From the NCBI RefSeq assembly GCF_027244095.1, contig NC_069670.1:19085820-19149819 (forward strand): 64,000 nucleotides of DNA. The letters are read 5' to 3'. This document shows positions 53,600 through 64,000 of this stretch, piece by piece. The first letter of the stretch is position 1. Every line of letters starts with the position of its first letter. Under the pieces are notes generated by a model, which worked only from the letters and a program-made list of their open reading frames with translations, was not told the origin of the DNA and did not search any database. Position numbers and translations under genes: made by a program. The stretch is from Hemicordylus capensis. Lineage: Eukaryota > Chordata > Lepidosauria > Squamata > Cordylidae.

Positions 53600-55350
53600 T
53601 TGTCCTGGGGCTTGCAGTGTAAGGGAGCTACTCCTGGAGAACGTCACCAAAATCCAGGTCCTCTCCTAGCAAGCTCCTAGTAAGCAGGGACAGTTGTGAA
53701 GTCAGAGCTGTGGAGGCCAAGACTGGCAAGCCACCACTCGGTCTGCCTCTGCATGCAGCTCTTCCCGCATTTAATGAAATCGATATACAACCAGGAAGAG
53801 TAATATCTTCTACCAAGTTTCCTGCATTATCAATCTCTCGTGCTTGGTGATAAAGGACATAAAATCAGGGTCTGTACTTTTAGACCTTAAGCCAGCCACA
53901 TTCCACACAAGTGTTGCAACCTGGTTAAAAGGCTTTGAATGTCAGTCTACAACCAGCATGTTTCCCTGTTCAGACGGGGTAGGTCCCTGGATCTGTCCCA
54001 TTATTTCAGATGTTCTCTGCAAAGATCTATTGCAGCACTCATTGTCCAGCAGAGTTATTGTCCTCGATAAGACTGTGTCTAAACCAGGGAGTCACTTGAT
54101 CTCTTGCTCTAGGAAGCTGTTTACACTAAAAGTATCTTTACCCAACCTAGTCTGGGCATCTCTCTTTGGCGAGGAATTGTCCTTAGGTCTCAGTAGAGCT
54201 GTGATGTTATCCAAATGAGGGTCAGTTAGTATCCCCCTCCAGCTATTTTCCTTCAATGGAGCATTTTCATACAGGGCGACTCTCACATGGTCAATCAAGA
54301 GTTGGTTATTGTGTATTGGACCTTGGTTTTGCAGGTCCTCCACTGAATCATGTTCCATAGAGAGCTCAGCAAGGTCAGTGAAAGCTTGTTGTTCTAAAGA
54401 GCTCAGGCTGTACTTGTTTCAACAGAAGAGCTATTGCATCCACTTTCCCTTCCATACACCAAGTAAGGTTGGAAGGGTGAGCTGCAAAGTATCAGCCATT
54501 CACTTGCAAAGGTGAGCCAACATCGCATTCTGCTCCGATGCCGTATTCGGCCTACTGTCAGTTGTGAAAGGGTCAGAATTTACTGCCTTGATAGCACTGT
54601 TTGTAATCTTTGTAATGTCATTAGAGGATCCTAATGCCTCATCTCTATTGTAAGTAGAGAGCTTAGATTGAGGACTTACAGAAGGAGTTAAGGACTGGTC
54701 CATAGGAGATTGCTTGGAGCGTCTCTCCCGTTCTGTGGATTCGGTGGATTCAATGGGTTCAGCGGTTGGACTTACACGCGAGCGTTTTTTCCGTCCCATA
54801 TTAAAGTTCTATCTATTGTCGTAGTAAATCAAGTTGGAGTTCTCTTTTTATCTGCAAACGGTTTGACTCGAGGAAGTATGCAGATCGGCACTGACAGGAA
54901 AAACACAAGTGTTTCGGAGGAGCTCTGAAAACTCCAGCCATTCACCTCCATGTTGGCTCCCCTCGAGGTCCTCTCCTGGCTCGAAGAGGTCTGCTGGCTG
55001 GGAGGGAAGACGGGCAGGGCTTAGTTTGCAAAAGGGGCCCTGCCCACTCCCGAGGAAAGGAGGAGGCTTCCGGGCTGGAATTCCCAAACGGCTTCCCCAG
55101 CTGAATTTGGTCGGCCAGTAGCTCTCTGTTGTCCTCAAATTCCAACGCTCACACGAAGAGGTCGTCTAGTTGGGAACGAAGACAAGAGAATGAGTGACAG
55201 CACGGCTTGACTTTGGAAAGGGGCAAAGGGAAAGGGGTCTGCCGCCAAGAAAAGGAGGCGGCTTGTGGGTGGGTCTTCCCAAGGGGGAGCCGCAGAGATA
55301 GCTTCCCCAGCTGCAGTTTGGCTTCAAGGCCTTCCTCAGGGAGCGCCATG
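53600..55350 (-). mobile_element. L1-like LINE, 5' part with two promoter monomers
   Basis: 54945-55148 and 55150-55350 are parallel units of about 200 bases (shared CGAAGAGGTC, GAGG.GGCTT, AGCTTCCCCAGCTG.A.TTTG), as in L1 elements with tandem 5' UTR monomers. Just downstream on the minus strand a frame begins MGRKKRSRVSPT (54799) and runs 99 codons, like an L1 ORF1 N-terminus; more minus-strand remnants extend to about 53.6 kb. No complete ORF. Confidence 0.4.
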
Positions 55351-55528
55351 TTTCCCTGGGGCAGGATTGGGGTGAGCAGGGCTGGCTCTGGGGAAGGCTC
55401 TGGGGTGTCAGGAGGAGGGAGGACGTGGGCTCCTCAGAGACCCATGGTGGGCACAGAGGGGGAGCCCCCCAAGCCCAGAGCAGGGAGGGAGCTCTGCCGG
55501 CCCCATGTCTTTCAGGATGGACATTACC

Positions 55529-58365
55529 TTAATCGGAGGAATGGCTCCCATCACCCTTGGCCCTGGATGTCGTTCGGCCCACCCTCCGAATGCCCAGTGG
55601 CAGGAGTGGCTTGATCTGCTCTGCCTGTCGAGAGAGGGAGAAAAGAAGGCCCTTCAGAGCTCTTCTGGGGACCCTGGATCCTGGAGGGGGGAGCTGGGGG
55701 GTGCCACAGCAGTGCCAGGCGAGCATGGGGGAGACTTACCTCAAAATAGAAGGGGGGTCCAATGGCCATGTTGAGGAGCAAGAATCCAACATTCTCCGCC
55801 ATGGCTGCCTCCTCCTCATCCTCGCTGAAAATCTCAGCGTCTATGGCCTGTTGGACGAAAAAGTCCCTTTGAATGAAAAGCTGGAGAGGACCTGGGTGAG
55901 TTCCATCAAGGATGCGAATGGACCCCCCAAACAAGAGCCCACCACCATGTCATCGGCTAAAAAGTGATGCTTCCCAAGGATGCCTGCACTCTGGGAAAAT
56001 ATCCAGTCTATGGCTGGTGGAAGTATGCTAACAGCATGGAATAAAAAGAGAAGATAGAGAGAACGTGGAATAGGCCATCTCATTTACCACATCAAGGGGA
56101 ACAAGGCACATTCAAGAAGTCAATACAGGTCACAAGGAAAAACATGGCCTTTTCCAGTTAAATGAGATGGCTTACTCAATGTTTTTCTTCCTCTTGTCTT
56201 TTTATTCCAAGGTGTTCAGAGGTATTGCATACTTCCCCCATCCATCGACTCGATAATTTCCCAAAATCCATACATACTTTTAAAGCAGAACTTTTGGGGC
56301 TGTTATATGGCGGTGGCTACTTTTGGGGTCCATACAGTCCCCCCCCCCCAATGCCACAGCCCTAGACGGAATCCTCCGGCCAGCAGCCCCCATGCCAGGC
56401 TGCTGAGAGCTGGGACCCAAGACGGCGGAAGACCGAGGGGGTGGGGGGGCTTCTCTCCCATGTCTCTGCGGCAGCCTCAGGAAGGAAGCGTCCCCCAATG
56501 CCCAGAAGCGAGTCTCCTGGGGGGTCACCCACTGGGTCAGGTGAGCCAGGTGGGGGAAAAGGGGTCTCCTCAGGGCGGGGACCTGCCTGTGGGCTGCCCT
56601 CCCCTGGCCGCTCAGAGAGGGAGGCGGCCCCACAGGTGCCAGGAGGGGGCTGCATGTGTGGACGCTGCTGACCGGGAGGGAGCTGAGGCCTCTCCCACTG
56701 ACATGCCCCACCCAAGCCCAGAAGGGTAGGGCAGGGGACCCCTTCTGCTGACCCCCAGACTGGGCCAGAGGATGTCTCTCCTTCTCGAGAGGGCACCACC
56801 CTCTCCCAAACTTACCTCAGCAATCCTGATGAGGTGGGCCAGGGTGGGCTTTTCGGCAAGCATTGCTTCCAGCATCCTCCTCATGGACCTCTGCGGGGGC
56901 AGAAATGGGCTCTGAAGGGGAGAGAGAGAGAGCCAGAGTGTGGCTGCTGCTGGCCTGAGGGGTTCCCGGCCCCTCCTCAGGGCCCCCCCAAAGCCCTGCC
57001 GGTCCTTTTCCCTCATGCGGGATCAAGGCGTCTGTCTGTCTCCATTGGGGAGGGGGTCTTATGCAGGCCCCCCTACCAAGAGAGCACAGGCCCAGCCAGA
57101 GGTGTCGATATTTACTTCTCGGTCTTCCTCCGGCTCTCCTCCAATCATATGGTTCATCCAGAAGATGGATTCTGAGATGAGCTTTTGCTCCATTTTGCCT
57201 CCCAAGCAGGGCTTCATCTGACTGCCAAAAGAAAAGGAGAAAGATTAGAAAACCAGCCAGGGTGGGGGGTGGGAGATAATGCCATGAAGAAACTGGCAGA
57301 GGAGGGGGAAGGTATCAGCACCCTAATCTGGGCCCCGATCCCTGTCCTGCCCTCCACGTACCTTAAGGAGGCAATGGCCTCTGTGCAGAGGGAGAAGAGG
57401 TGGTGGGGCACGGGGTCTTCCCAGATGTAGGCCATCTCCTCCTGGGAGGGAACAGAGAGCAGGAGGGAGTCACCCCAGAGGCCCTGGGGGGGCTTCCCTT
57501 CTCCTGCCCCAGAAGCGCCCAGCCCCCTCTCCCGGCTGGGGTTCACCCCGTTCCAAGGGCGGCTGCCTCCTCCCCGCTCACCCCCATCCAGGCCTCCCCT
57601 CCCGCCAGCCGACCCCTTTGCCTCAAAGTTCCCTGCCCCAAATCACTTACCAGCACGGCCTGGGCGGCCAGCCCTTTCGAGAACGGAAGGCGCTGCTCCC
57701 CCCTCCGGATGGCTTCCTGGCAGGCCTGGATCAGGGCCATCAGGAAAGCGATCCTGCCCCTCCGCTCCTGAAAGGGGCAAGCGTGGGGCTGTTATGTGGG
57801 GAAGGATTTCCCCTCCCTCCTCCGGAATGGACCGGGCAGGCCCCCTTGGATGAGAGGCTGCCATCCCGCTGTTTCCAGGTACCCTGGACAAGGATCTGGG
57901 CTTCCCGGGGACCGTACTGGGTGAGGGTGGTTCCCTACCTTCCCTCCGCCTCCTTCCTTCAACGTTCCGGCTTGATGTACCCTCTGCAGCCTGGCGTGAA
58001 TGAGATGGCAGGGGCTGGAAGCTGCCGAGTGGGGAAGAGAGGGAGAAGGCAGGACCGTGAGCGAGCTGTCCTGCCAGCCGGGCCACCCCCTGTCCTTCTG
58101 CCCCACCATCCCCCCCAAAAGGGGCTCCTCCTCACCTCCAGCATCCTGCACGGGGGGCGCTGACGGCCCGGGCTCGCTGCTCTCCCCAACTGGCGGCAGC
58201 GAGGGAGGCAGCACGGTGGGAGCAGGGGCCACCCGGTTCTTCCTCCCACAGATGCACCACCAACAGGGGCAGGCAGCTGGCTTGGAGGCTGCGGGCTCCC
58301 CTGGGGCATCCAGGGGGGCCACCCGACTGCTCCTCCTGGAAAAGAAGCCTCGGATCCTGCGCAAC
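55529..58365 (-). CDS. Multi-exon gene, unrecognised; possibly HEAT-repeat (MROH-like)
   Basis: Seven exons with GT..AG ends: 58136-58365, 57651-57767, 57362-57441, 57116-57221, 56816-56890, 55740-55880, 55529-55624 (TAA at 55529). The last six join in frame: 39, then 62 shared by two, 25, 47 and 31 codons. Segments include ERRGRIAFLMALIQACQEAI, EEMAYIWEDPVPHHLFSL, SISEXIFWMNHMIGGE-like, SMRRMLEAMLAEKPTLAHLI, acidic IFSEDEEEAAMAENVG and LLLNMAIGPPFYFE. They look helical and HEAT-like, and exon order recalls maestro-type (MROH) proteins, but I cannot prove it. The first exon (basic, RRIRGFFSRRSS, Pro-rich) ends in phase 1 and does not join directly to the next, so at least one exon in 57.8-58.1 kb is missing from this model. 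The start lies upstream or is unseen. About 280 codons is short for MROH, so it may be a partial copy. Confidence 0.55.
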
Positions 58366-58504
58366 CTAGAAGAGAGCAGGAAGACAGTGAGGACGAGGCC
58401 CTTGGGCAGGAATGTTGGTGGGGCGTGGGGTGGGCGAGAGGGAGCATATGGAGCACATTCCAACTACTATTGGACTGTGGAATTGAGGCACCAAAGCCCA
58501 CAGT

Positions 58505-58760
58505 GATGTTTGAGGATAACCAAGGTTGTATCCAGATCTCCCAAATGGAGAAAAGCAGGTCTTGAACCCAGCATGTTCCTATCAAGTACCACTATGGTCG
58601 AGACTTGCAAGAGAAAGGGGTGGTCCAGTCGAAGCACTGCCCAGCAGAAGAGATGCTGGCAGATGGATTAACCAAGGCATTGCCCAGAGGAGGGGTCTCG
58701 GAAACGGGATTCAGTGCATTGACCTTTTGCACCAACTTTTGGGTATCCTCACACTGTTCA
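58505..58760 (+). mobile_element. Ty1/copia LTR-retrotransposon fossil (pol end)
   Basis: A plus frame carries EDNQ, IKYHY.RDLQEKG and EEMLADGLTKALP, the C-terminal RNase H signature of Ty1/copia elements. Only about 250 bases remain, no LTR was recognised, and the copy is a truncated, broken remnant of moderate age. Confidence 0.65.
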
Positions 58761-58784
58761 ACCTGTCTCTACTGTATGACCCTA

Positions 58785-59900
58785 TTTAAATTTTTATTTA
58801 ATCAGACAATACATCAACATGAATAGTAAAACTGATACATAATGACATCCATTAACCATCCTTCCAGAGATGTAAATCATTAGATGGAGGAGAATGACTG
58901 AAATTATCTTGATTTGTGAACACAATAAAATCCGACCATATCATGAAAAAAGACCAATAAGATGGGTCAATTTTTCAGATAGGGCAATATGCCACATAGA
59001 CTGATACCAAGATGTCAGACATGGTTTTATGCTTCCAGTATTGTGCAATGGATAATCTAGCTGCAGTTAACATGGAAACTATAAGATCCTTAGACAATAG
59101 TGCCAAATTAGCTCCCGAAAATACATTTAATAGAGCCAACTCTGCTCTCATATCTAATCTCTGTTGTGTAATTTTACCAATTTTTAAAAATTCCTCTGTC
59201 CAAAAGAAGAAAATACTGGGACAAGACCACCATAAATGGAAGTATGTTCCCCTATTTCCACAGCCGTTCCAGCATAGCGGGGACAAACTTTTATGAATGT
59301 GGGATAATCTGGAAGGGGTCAAATGCCACCTGTGAAAGAGCTTCACAAAATTCTCTCTAATTCGGGAAGAGGTAGAAAACACCAGCTTCCATTTCAGTAT
59401 TCAATTCCATTGTGAGTCGCTAATCGTTTGTTGTAGGCCATTTCCCCAGGCCAACCTAAGGCCAATTAATGGATCAGATGTTTGAATTATTAGAATCTCA
59501 TATAATCTAGAAATAAATCCCTTAGAAACTTATGAAGCCTTCAATATTAATTCCTCAAACATAGTGAAATTCCTCTTAGCCTGCTTAACGATATCAGGAT
59601 GTAAAATAAAGGACTGAAACAGAAGAAAATCTAACCAAGAGTAATGCTTATTCATGAACTTCTCCTGAATAGTTTCGAAATCAATTGGCTTATCCAAATA
59701 ATAAAAATCCTTTAATCTATTTGCAATACCTCCAAAACCACCAAGAAATCGAGAGGATGAATCTAAAGCTGGAAATTTAGGATGACTACAAATGGATAAC
59801 AAGGGGGAATATGGAGGGGGGAATTTTATGCCATTTCCTCCAGATCTTAAAAGTGGTTCTTAAGGATGGATTGATAAGCGATTTAGAACTCTTAATAAAT
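58785..59900 (-). mobile_element. L1 LINE, 3' part of ORF2
   Basis: Minus-strand stretches encode KLFHRWHLTPSRLSHIHK then CWNGCGNRGTYFHLWWSCP (58975-59382), the CCHC-type end of vertebrate L1 ORF2, and LDKPIDFETIQEKFMNKHYS (59530-59802) from further upstream in ORF2. 5'-truncated and degraded. Confidence 0.7.
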
Positions 59901-59989
59901 TCAAATATCAATACTAAGTTGTTAATATTACCGAGATATTCTTCAGGAACCTGATATGACTCCTCTGCTATTTCCTGTTGAGTCTCAGA

Positions 59990-60686
59990 ATCCCTTCCTT
60001 TCCTCTTAGAGAGCAGATGGAAACCTCTCTCTCTCTCTCCCTCCCTACCTATTCCTTATGTAGATCTTTAGATGGAGGATTAGGTCTTTCCTCTCCAAAG
60101 GTGTACTTCACTAATCAACTGAGTTAGTATTTTATTCTACAAGAATCTCCCGTGTCTTCTATAAATAGCCGCAAGAACTAAATTCTACAAACAACACTGT
60201 TAACTGGATGGTTTTGCTTCTTTAGTGCTCTGTTAATTAACTGGGGGATAAAAATTACATCGCCCAACACGCAATGCCTGGAGATCAGGGTATTAAATGC
60301 TTTATAAATGACATGGAATGGAAGAATTAAATCAATACTTACATAATAAGCAGGATCGCTGTTCCTCGACGATGAAAGATTTCCTACACTAACACTAACA
60401 CCTAACTCAATCTAACTCAAATAAAACAGCAAAAAACAACAACTCCCCAAACAAAAACAAGACAAACCCCAACCCCCTCCCAATCCCTCCCTCTCCAAAG
60501 AATATTTTCAAACCCAAGAAACCTAACTCAATCTAACTGCAATCTAACTAAACCTAACTCTATCAGAAAAACAAAATCTAAAAACTAACAGAAGCTAAAA
60601 CCAACCCCAACCGCCTCCCCCCTCCCTATCCCAAACAAATCCCCGCCTCAAATCGCTTCGCTATCCTTCCTCTACTCTCTACTCAA

Positions 60687-60721
<35 letters not shown>

Positions 60722-60800
60722 GTCGCGCCCAATCGCTCTCTAAATAACTTTCGCTGCCACAGACGCTCTCACAGACACCCGCTCTCTTGCACTCTCACAT
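59990..60800. repeat. Low-complexity CT- and CTAA-rich stretch
   Basis: (CT)n/(CCCT)n patches at about 60030-60050 and 60680-60720 surround a region of scattered CTAACTCAAT and CAACCCC units (60390-60640), strongly pyrimidine/A biased. No gene seen. Confidence 0.6.
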
Positions 60801-61675
60801 TCATTCAGAGGAGCCAGCCAGGATTCCTGCCCCAGGACCCCGTAGCGACGGGTGATGTCACAAAGGGGGCTGCATCACCAGCTAACGGCCAACTCAATGG
60901 CCACTGGTCCTCTGGAGTCGAGGGCCCTCCTTGGAACTTTGGGGCACCTGCAGTTCTTCCGGGGGTCTCTCCCTTCCCCCAAGAGGCCCCACTCTGGCTA
61001 GAGGGACACTGTCCCAAATCCCTTCTGGGAGACCCTTCCCACCTCCAGGGCACTTTCCAGAGGACGCACTACAACAGTGTCACTACATGTCCATTCAGTC
61101 TGCTGCCTGTGTTTCCACCTGGCAGTCCCTGCTCTGCCAAGCAAGGTGCCATTGACATTTCTGATGCCTTCTTTTGGATTTCATCCTTGCATTTTAGTCC
61201 TACAACATTGCATGAGCATTCAAAAAAAAGAAGAGAAAAGCTGTATGTTCCCATTGTAGGAGGGTTGCACAAGCTATTTACGTTTCCAAAACAATCCTGC
61301 CAGGTGGAAGCATTTTACTGCTGAACAGCATGAAATCTGGAAAGTGCCCAGAACTCCCTTCTTTGCTGCTGTGAACTCCAGAGTCCCCAAGGACACCTCC
61401 CTTTCGGAGTACCAAATACAACAGGCTCCTTCCTAGAGCAGCGGCTCATCCAAAGAGGACTCCGTATACAGGTGGATCTCCCTCTACCATCCAGAGTGAT
61501 CACCGGCCCTGATGCTTCCGGAAAAACACACCCTCCAACATTTCGGGAATGACAGGGGGGTCTTCTACCAAATGTGTTTCTAGTCCTCCATTCCCACTAG
61601 AAGGGTTACTCCTTGGCCAGAATCCACCTCCAGGGAGACCACGACAACAAATATTTATACACCCATTTTCACCAT
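60800..61675. other. Unassigned stretch
   Basis: No gene or named repeat. A short reversed L2 tail lies at about 61645-61670. Confidence 0.4.
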
Positions 61676-62030
61676 TAGGGTCATTAGGAAGGGGACTGAA
61701 AAGACAAGTGCTATTATTGTTATTCTTTCTACCAGTAAATGGTGAGGCTCCCTTTGCAGTTCTCTGTCCAGTTCTGGTCACCGTGTCTTCCAGGGGACAT
61801 TGTAGAACTGGAGAAGGTGCAGAAGAGGGCAACCCAGATGATCAGGGGCCTGGAGCACCTTCCTTAGGAGGCAAGGCTACAGCATCTGGGGCTTTTTAGT
61901 CTGGAAAAGAGGCTGCAACAGGGAGACAGGAGAGAGGTCTGTAAAATGATGGATGGTGTGGAGAAGATGGATAGGAAGAATTTCTTCTCCCTCTCTTGCA
62001 AGTCTAGAACCAGACTGTGGAACCTGAGCC
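61675..62030 (+). mobile_element. CR1/L3 LINE fragment
   Basis: GGTCATTAGGAAGGGGACTG and GGTGCAGAAGAGGGCAACCC match the copy at 5.0-5.3 kb; ends near CAAGTCTAGAACCA. Confidence 0.65.
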
Positions 62031-63130
62031 ACAAGCTCAGACTTGATATTGCCTGAACTGCACGGACAGAGCGAGATCCTGAGCAGTATTCTCTTAAATC
62101 CACCATCCAGAATGGCAGAAGGCAGGGCATTACAGGGCACCCTGCTGAGTGAGCAAAGAGGCACCTTTTAAAAGCGATGCTTCTCTTTCTTGAGCAGGGG
62201 GAGAGCAACTGGCCCTCTCCATCCCCAGCACAGCATCCCTCCAGTGGCTGTTGCTGGTGTCCATCTCTTGTCTTTTTAAAAGATTGTGATCCCTTTGGGG
62301 ACAGGGAGCCATTTTATTTGTTGATCGATATCTGTGTAAAGCGCTCTGGAAATTTGAGTTGAAAAGCGGTATAGAAATATTCATTGTATTGTTGTATTGT
62401 ATTGTATTAAACTGCACCAGTGAGAATGCTCCCTTCTGGTTTAGAGGGGCCAAATTTGTACACTTCGCGGCTGGCTGAGGGTCGTATGAGAAACCACCGG
62501 GGATGCTACTAAGGGTAACAGGACTTACATCAGGTTGCTTCTCCATATCCACAATACGTTGTTTAAGCATTTCTTTGGGGGCATCACATCCTAATGAAAG
62601 CAGATATTGTGGAGAGAGGCCATATCTGCCCAATTTGTCATGAAGGCTCTTGCTCCAATGAGAATGGAACTCCTCTTTCAATACGGGGGTGGGGGGTGGG
62701 GGCAGGCCCTGATGGCACAAATATAATCTGAGCCAGAAGTTAAATGTGTGAAGCCAGCCCTGGCCCTTAAGTGTGGTTAAACCCACCTCTAGGTGTAGGG
62801 TGGCATTTGAAACACATCCAGGCACACGATGGCGCTTGTGGTGCTTCAGGTGGTCTTGGCAAGATGCAGGAATGAAATAAACTTTCCCCATGCAGATTGC
62901 TGCCCACACACACACTGCTCCCAAGGCTTGGCCCTGGCAATCGGACACGGAATAGACATCCGCTGGTCGCCCATGTGCCCACCCAAAGGACTGGAAATTC
63001 TTTGCCAAAGGAATTAAGGAGATCATTACACTTATGGAGAGAGGTGTAAAAGTGTATTCTACAGTGATAAGCCCCAAACATTCTATTGGTCACAAAATCC
63101 AAACGGTCCAATCTGCTAGAAATTTGGAAC
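62030..63130 (-). mobile_element. Non-LTR LINE (same family as 43.0 kb), split by L2
   Basis: At 62100-62160 the reverse strand reads NALPSAILDGGF, as in the copy at 43.0 kb. At 62400-63130 it encodes EEFHSHWSKSLHDKLGRYGL, KEMLKQRIVDMEKQ and similar parts upstream. An L2 end interrupts it at 62165-62395. Confidence 0.55.
62165..62395 (+). mobile_element. L2-like LINE 3' end
   Basis: GCACAGCATCCCTCCAGTGG, AGATTGTGATCCCTTTGGGG, tail TTGAAAAGCGGTATAGAAAT and (GTATT)n. Confidence 0.7.
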
Positions 63131-63214
63131 AGGGTAATAAATGAAGAGATCACAGCAAACACACACACACAATTCTCCAAGCCATTTGAACTCCCTGTTC
63201 TAAGCAGGCAGGAA

Positions 63215-63315
63215 CGCGGAATATCTTATAGTGCTCACACGTCTCCCATTCAAATGCAAGCCAGGGTGGACCCTGCTTAGCAAAGGGGGCAATTCCCAGC
63301 AGCCACAGAGGCCAG
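63215..63315 (-). mobile_element. 5S-type SINE head fragment
   Basis: GTCTCCCATTCAAATGCAAG, CCAGGGTGGACCCTGCTTAG, then CAAAGGGGGCAATTCC: reverse 5S-like head only. A partial palindromic-element arm follows at 63318-63345. Confidence 0.6.
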
Positions 63316-63679
63316 TAGAATGCTGAGAGTTGTAGGCCAACATCCACAGGAAGGTGAAAGCGGAGCCGTCTTAAGCAGAGCTGTACACACTCCCACTGCC
63401 TGTCGTCCGCTGGCCAATCACCTCCCATGACACAGCTGGTGCCACACCCCAGGCCTGACCATGGGGCCGAGAGAGGCACCGCCCTCCATGAGGATGGCAG
63501 GGAGTTCTGGTGTCTGGTCCCTGCCCGGCCAGCTCCACTTTTCCCATGAGGCAGTGCCGCAGATGCACCCTGGCACCCTTTCGAAGGGCGACTCAGCTCC
63601 TCTTCCTCCCTCCTCCTGTCCCAGAGGGGCTTCCACCCCAAGGGGGTTTTCCCCCTGGGTCATGCTGGGGAACCTGTGG

Positions 63680-63770
63680 TCCTTGCGAGTGTTCCCTCTA
63701 TCAGGGATTCCTAGATGTTGTGGACTACAACTCCAAGAATCCCCAGCCACAGTTCCCCCAGCACAGTTCG
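63680..63770. mobile_element. Half of a palindromic element
   Basis: TGTGGACTACAACTCCAAGA then ATCCCCAGCCACAG is a left arm; the right arm is absent. Confidence 0.5.
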
Positions 63771-64000
63771 TCTTGTTTTGGCATATTCACCTGAGTAAAT
63801 GCGGCTTCTGTTATCATACACATAGAAAGTTTGTATTATTATAATGTATTATGTAAAAGCATTTTCCTTAATGTATGGTTTATTCTTTGTTGCATCAGCA
63901 TTTGAAAAGTTTTTGTGGAGCAACTTACACTCCCCTGGAAGAATTTTAGCAATGGGGAAGTAATACAGAAACTTTACAGCAACCAGGGTGAAGATGCTGA

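Noticed and set aside
60390-60640. Interstitial telomere repeat
   Set aside because: CTAAC units are irregular and do not follow the CCCTAA period of vertebrate telomeres.
1-64000. CRISPR array, prophage or bacterial operon
   Set aside because: Spliced host genes and vertebrate retroposons throughout; the only regular tandem array (2.5-2.85 kb) has no unique spacers.

Overview
The window is vertebrate nuclear DNA, almost certainly from a squamate reptile. The retroposon set points there: Sauria-type SINEs with a BovB-like tail, BovB (RTE) and CR1/L3 LINEs, L2 3' ends, an R4-clade LINE with a restriction-like endonuclease, a reptile-type L1, MIR-like CORE-SINEs, and a SINE whose head is built from 5S rRNA and tRNA-Ala-like pieces. 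Genes are spliced and widely spaced. There are no operons, CRISPR arrays or bacterial features.

Layout. 1-24.5 kb is intergenic and repeat-dense: many SINE and LINE ends, nested insertions, a 44-bp minisatellite carrying CCAAT boxes, and a few GC-rich unassigned blocks. 24.6-31.5 kb holds one complete gene on the minus strand, SF3B4 (U2 snRNP splicing factor SF3B subunit 4), six coding exons whose phases all agree and give 417 residues. Its introns hold a 5S/tRNA SINE, a polypurine tract, direct repeats on both sides of exon 5 and a row of four short palindromic elements. 31.4-32.1 kb is a CpG-rich divergent promoter. On its other side, 32.1-35.36 kb on the plus strand, lies the most interesting locus: an intact 821-codon hAT-transposase-derived (ZBED-like) gene with a likely spliced 5' leader, a degenerate BED finger and altered catalytic positions. 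This looks like a host-domesticated transposase.

35.4-55 kb is again mostly repeats and unassigned sequence, with a perfect 40-bp palindrome, an unidentified broken coding trace, a strong fold-back element, one good phase 1-1 transmembrane exon on the minus strand and a second CpG-rich promoter-like block near 49.8 kb. 53.6-55.35 kb looks like the 5' part of an L1-like LINE with two promoter monomers. 55.5-58.4 kb holds a chain of minus-strand coding exons of a gene I do not firmly recognise (possibly HEAT-repeat/MROH-like). 58.5-64 kb has a Ty1/copia fossil, an L1 3' part, low-complexity sequence, CR1, L2 and another LINE.

How parts work together: SF3B4 and the hAT-derived gene probably share a divergent CpG-island promoter with YY1, ETS and CCAAT motifs. 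Exon borders come from reading splice consensus and frame by eye. Repeat borders are approximate, usually within 10-30 bases, and family names for repeats rest on recall of consensus features, not on a database search.
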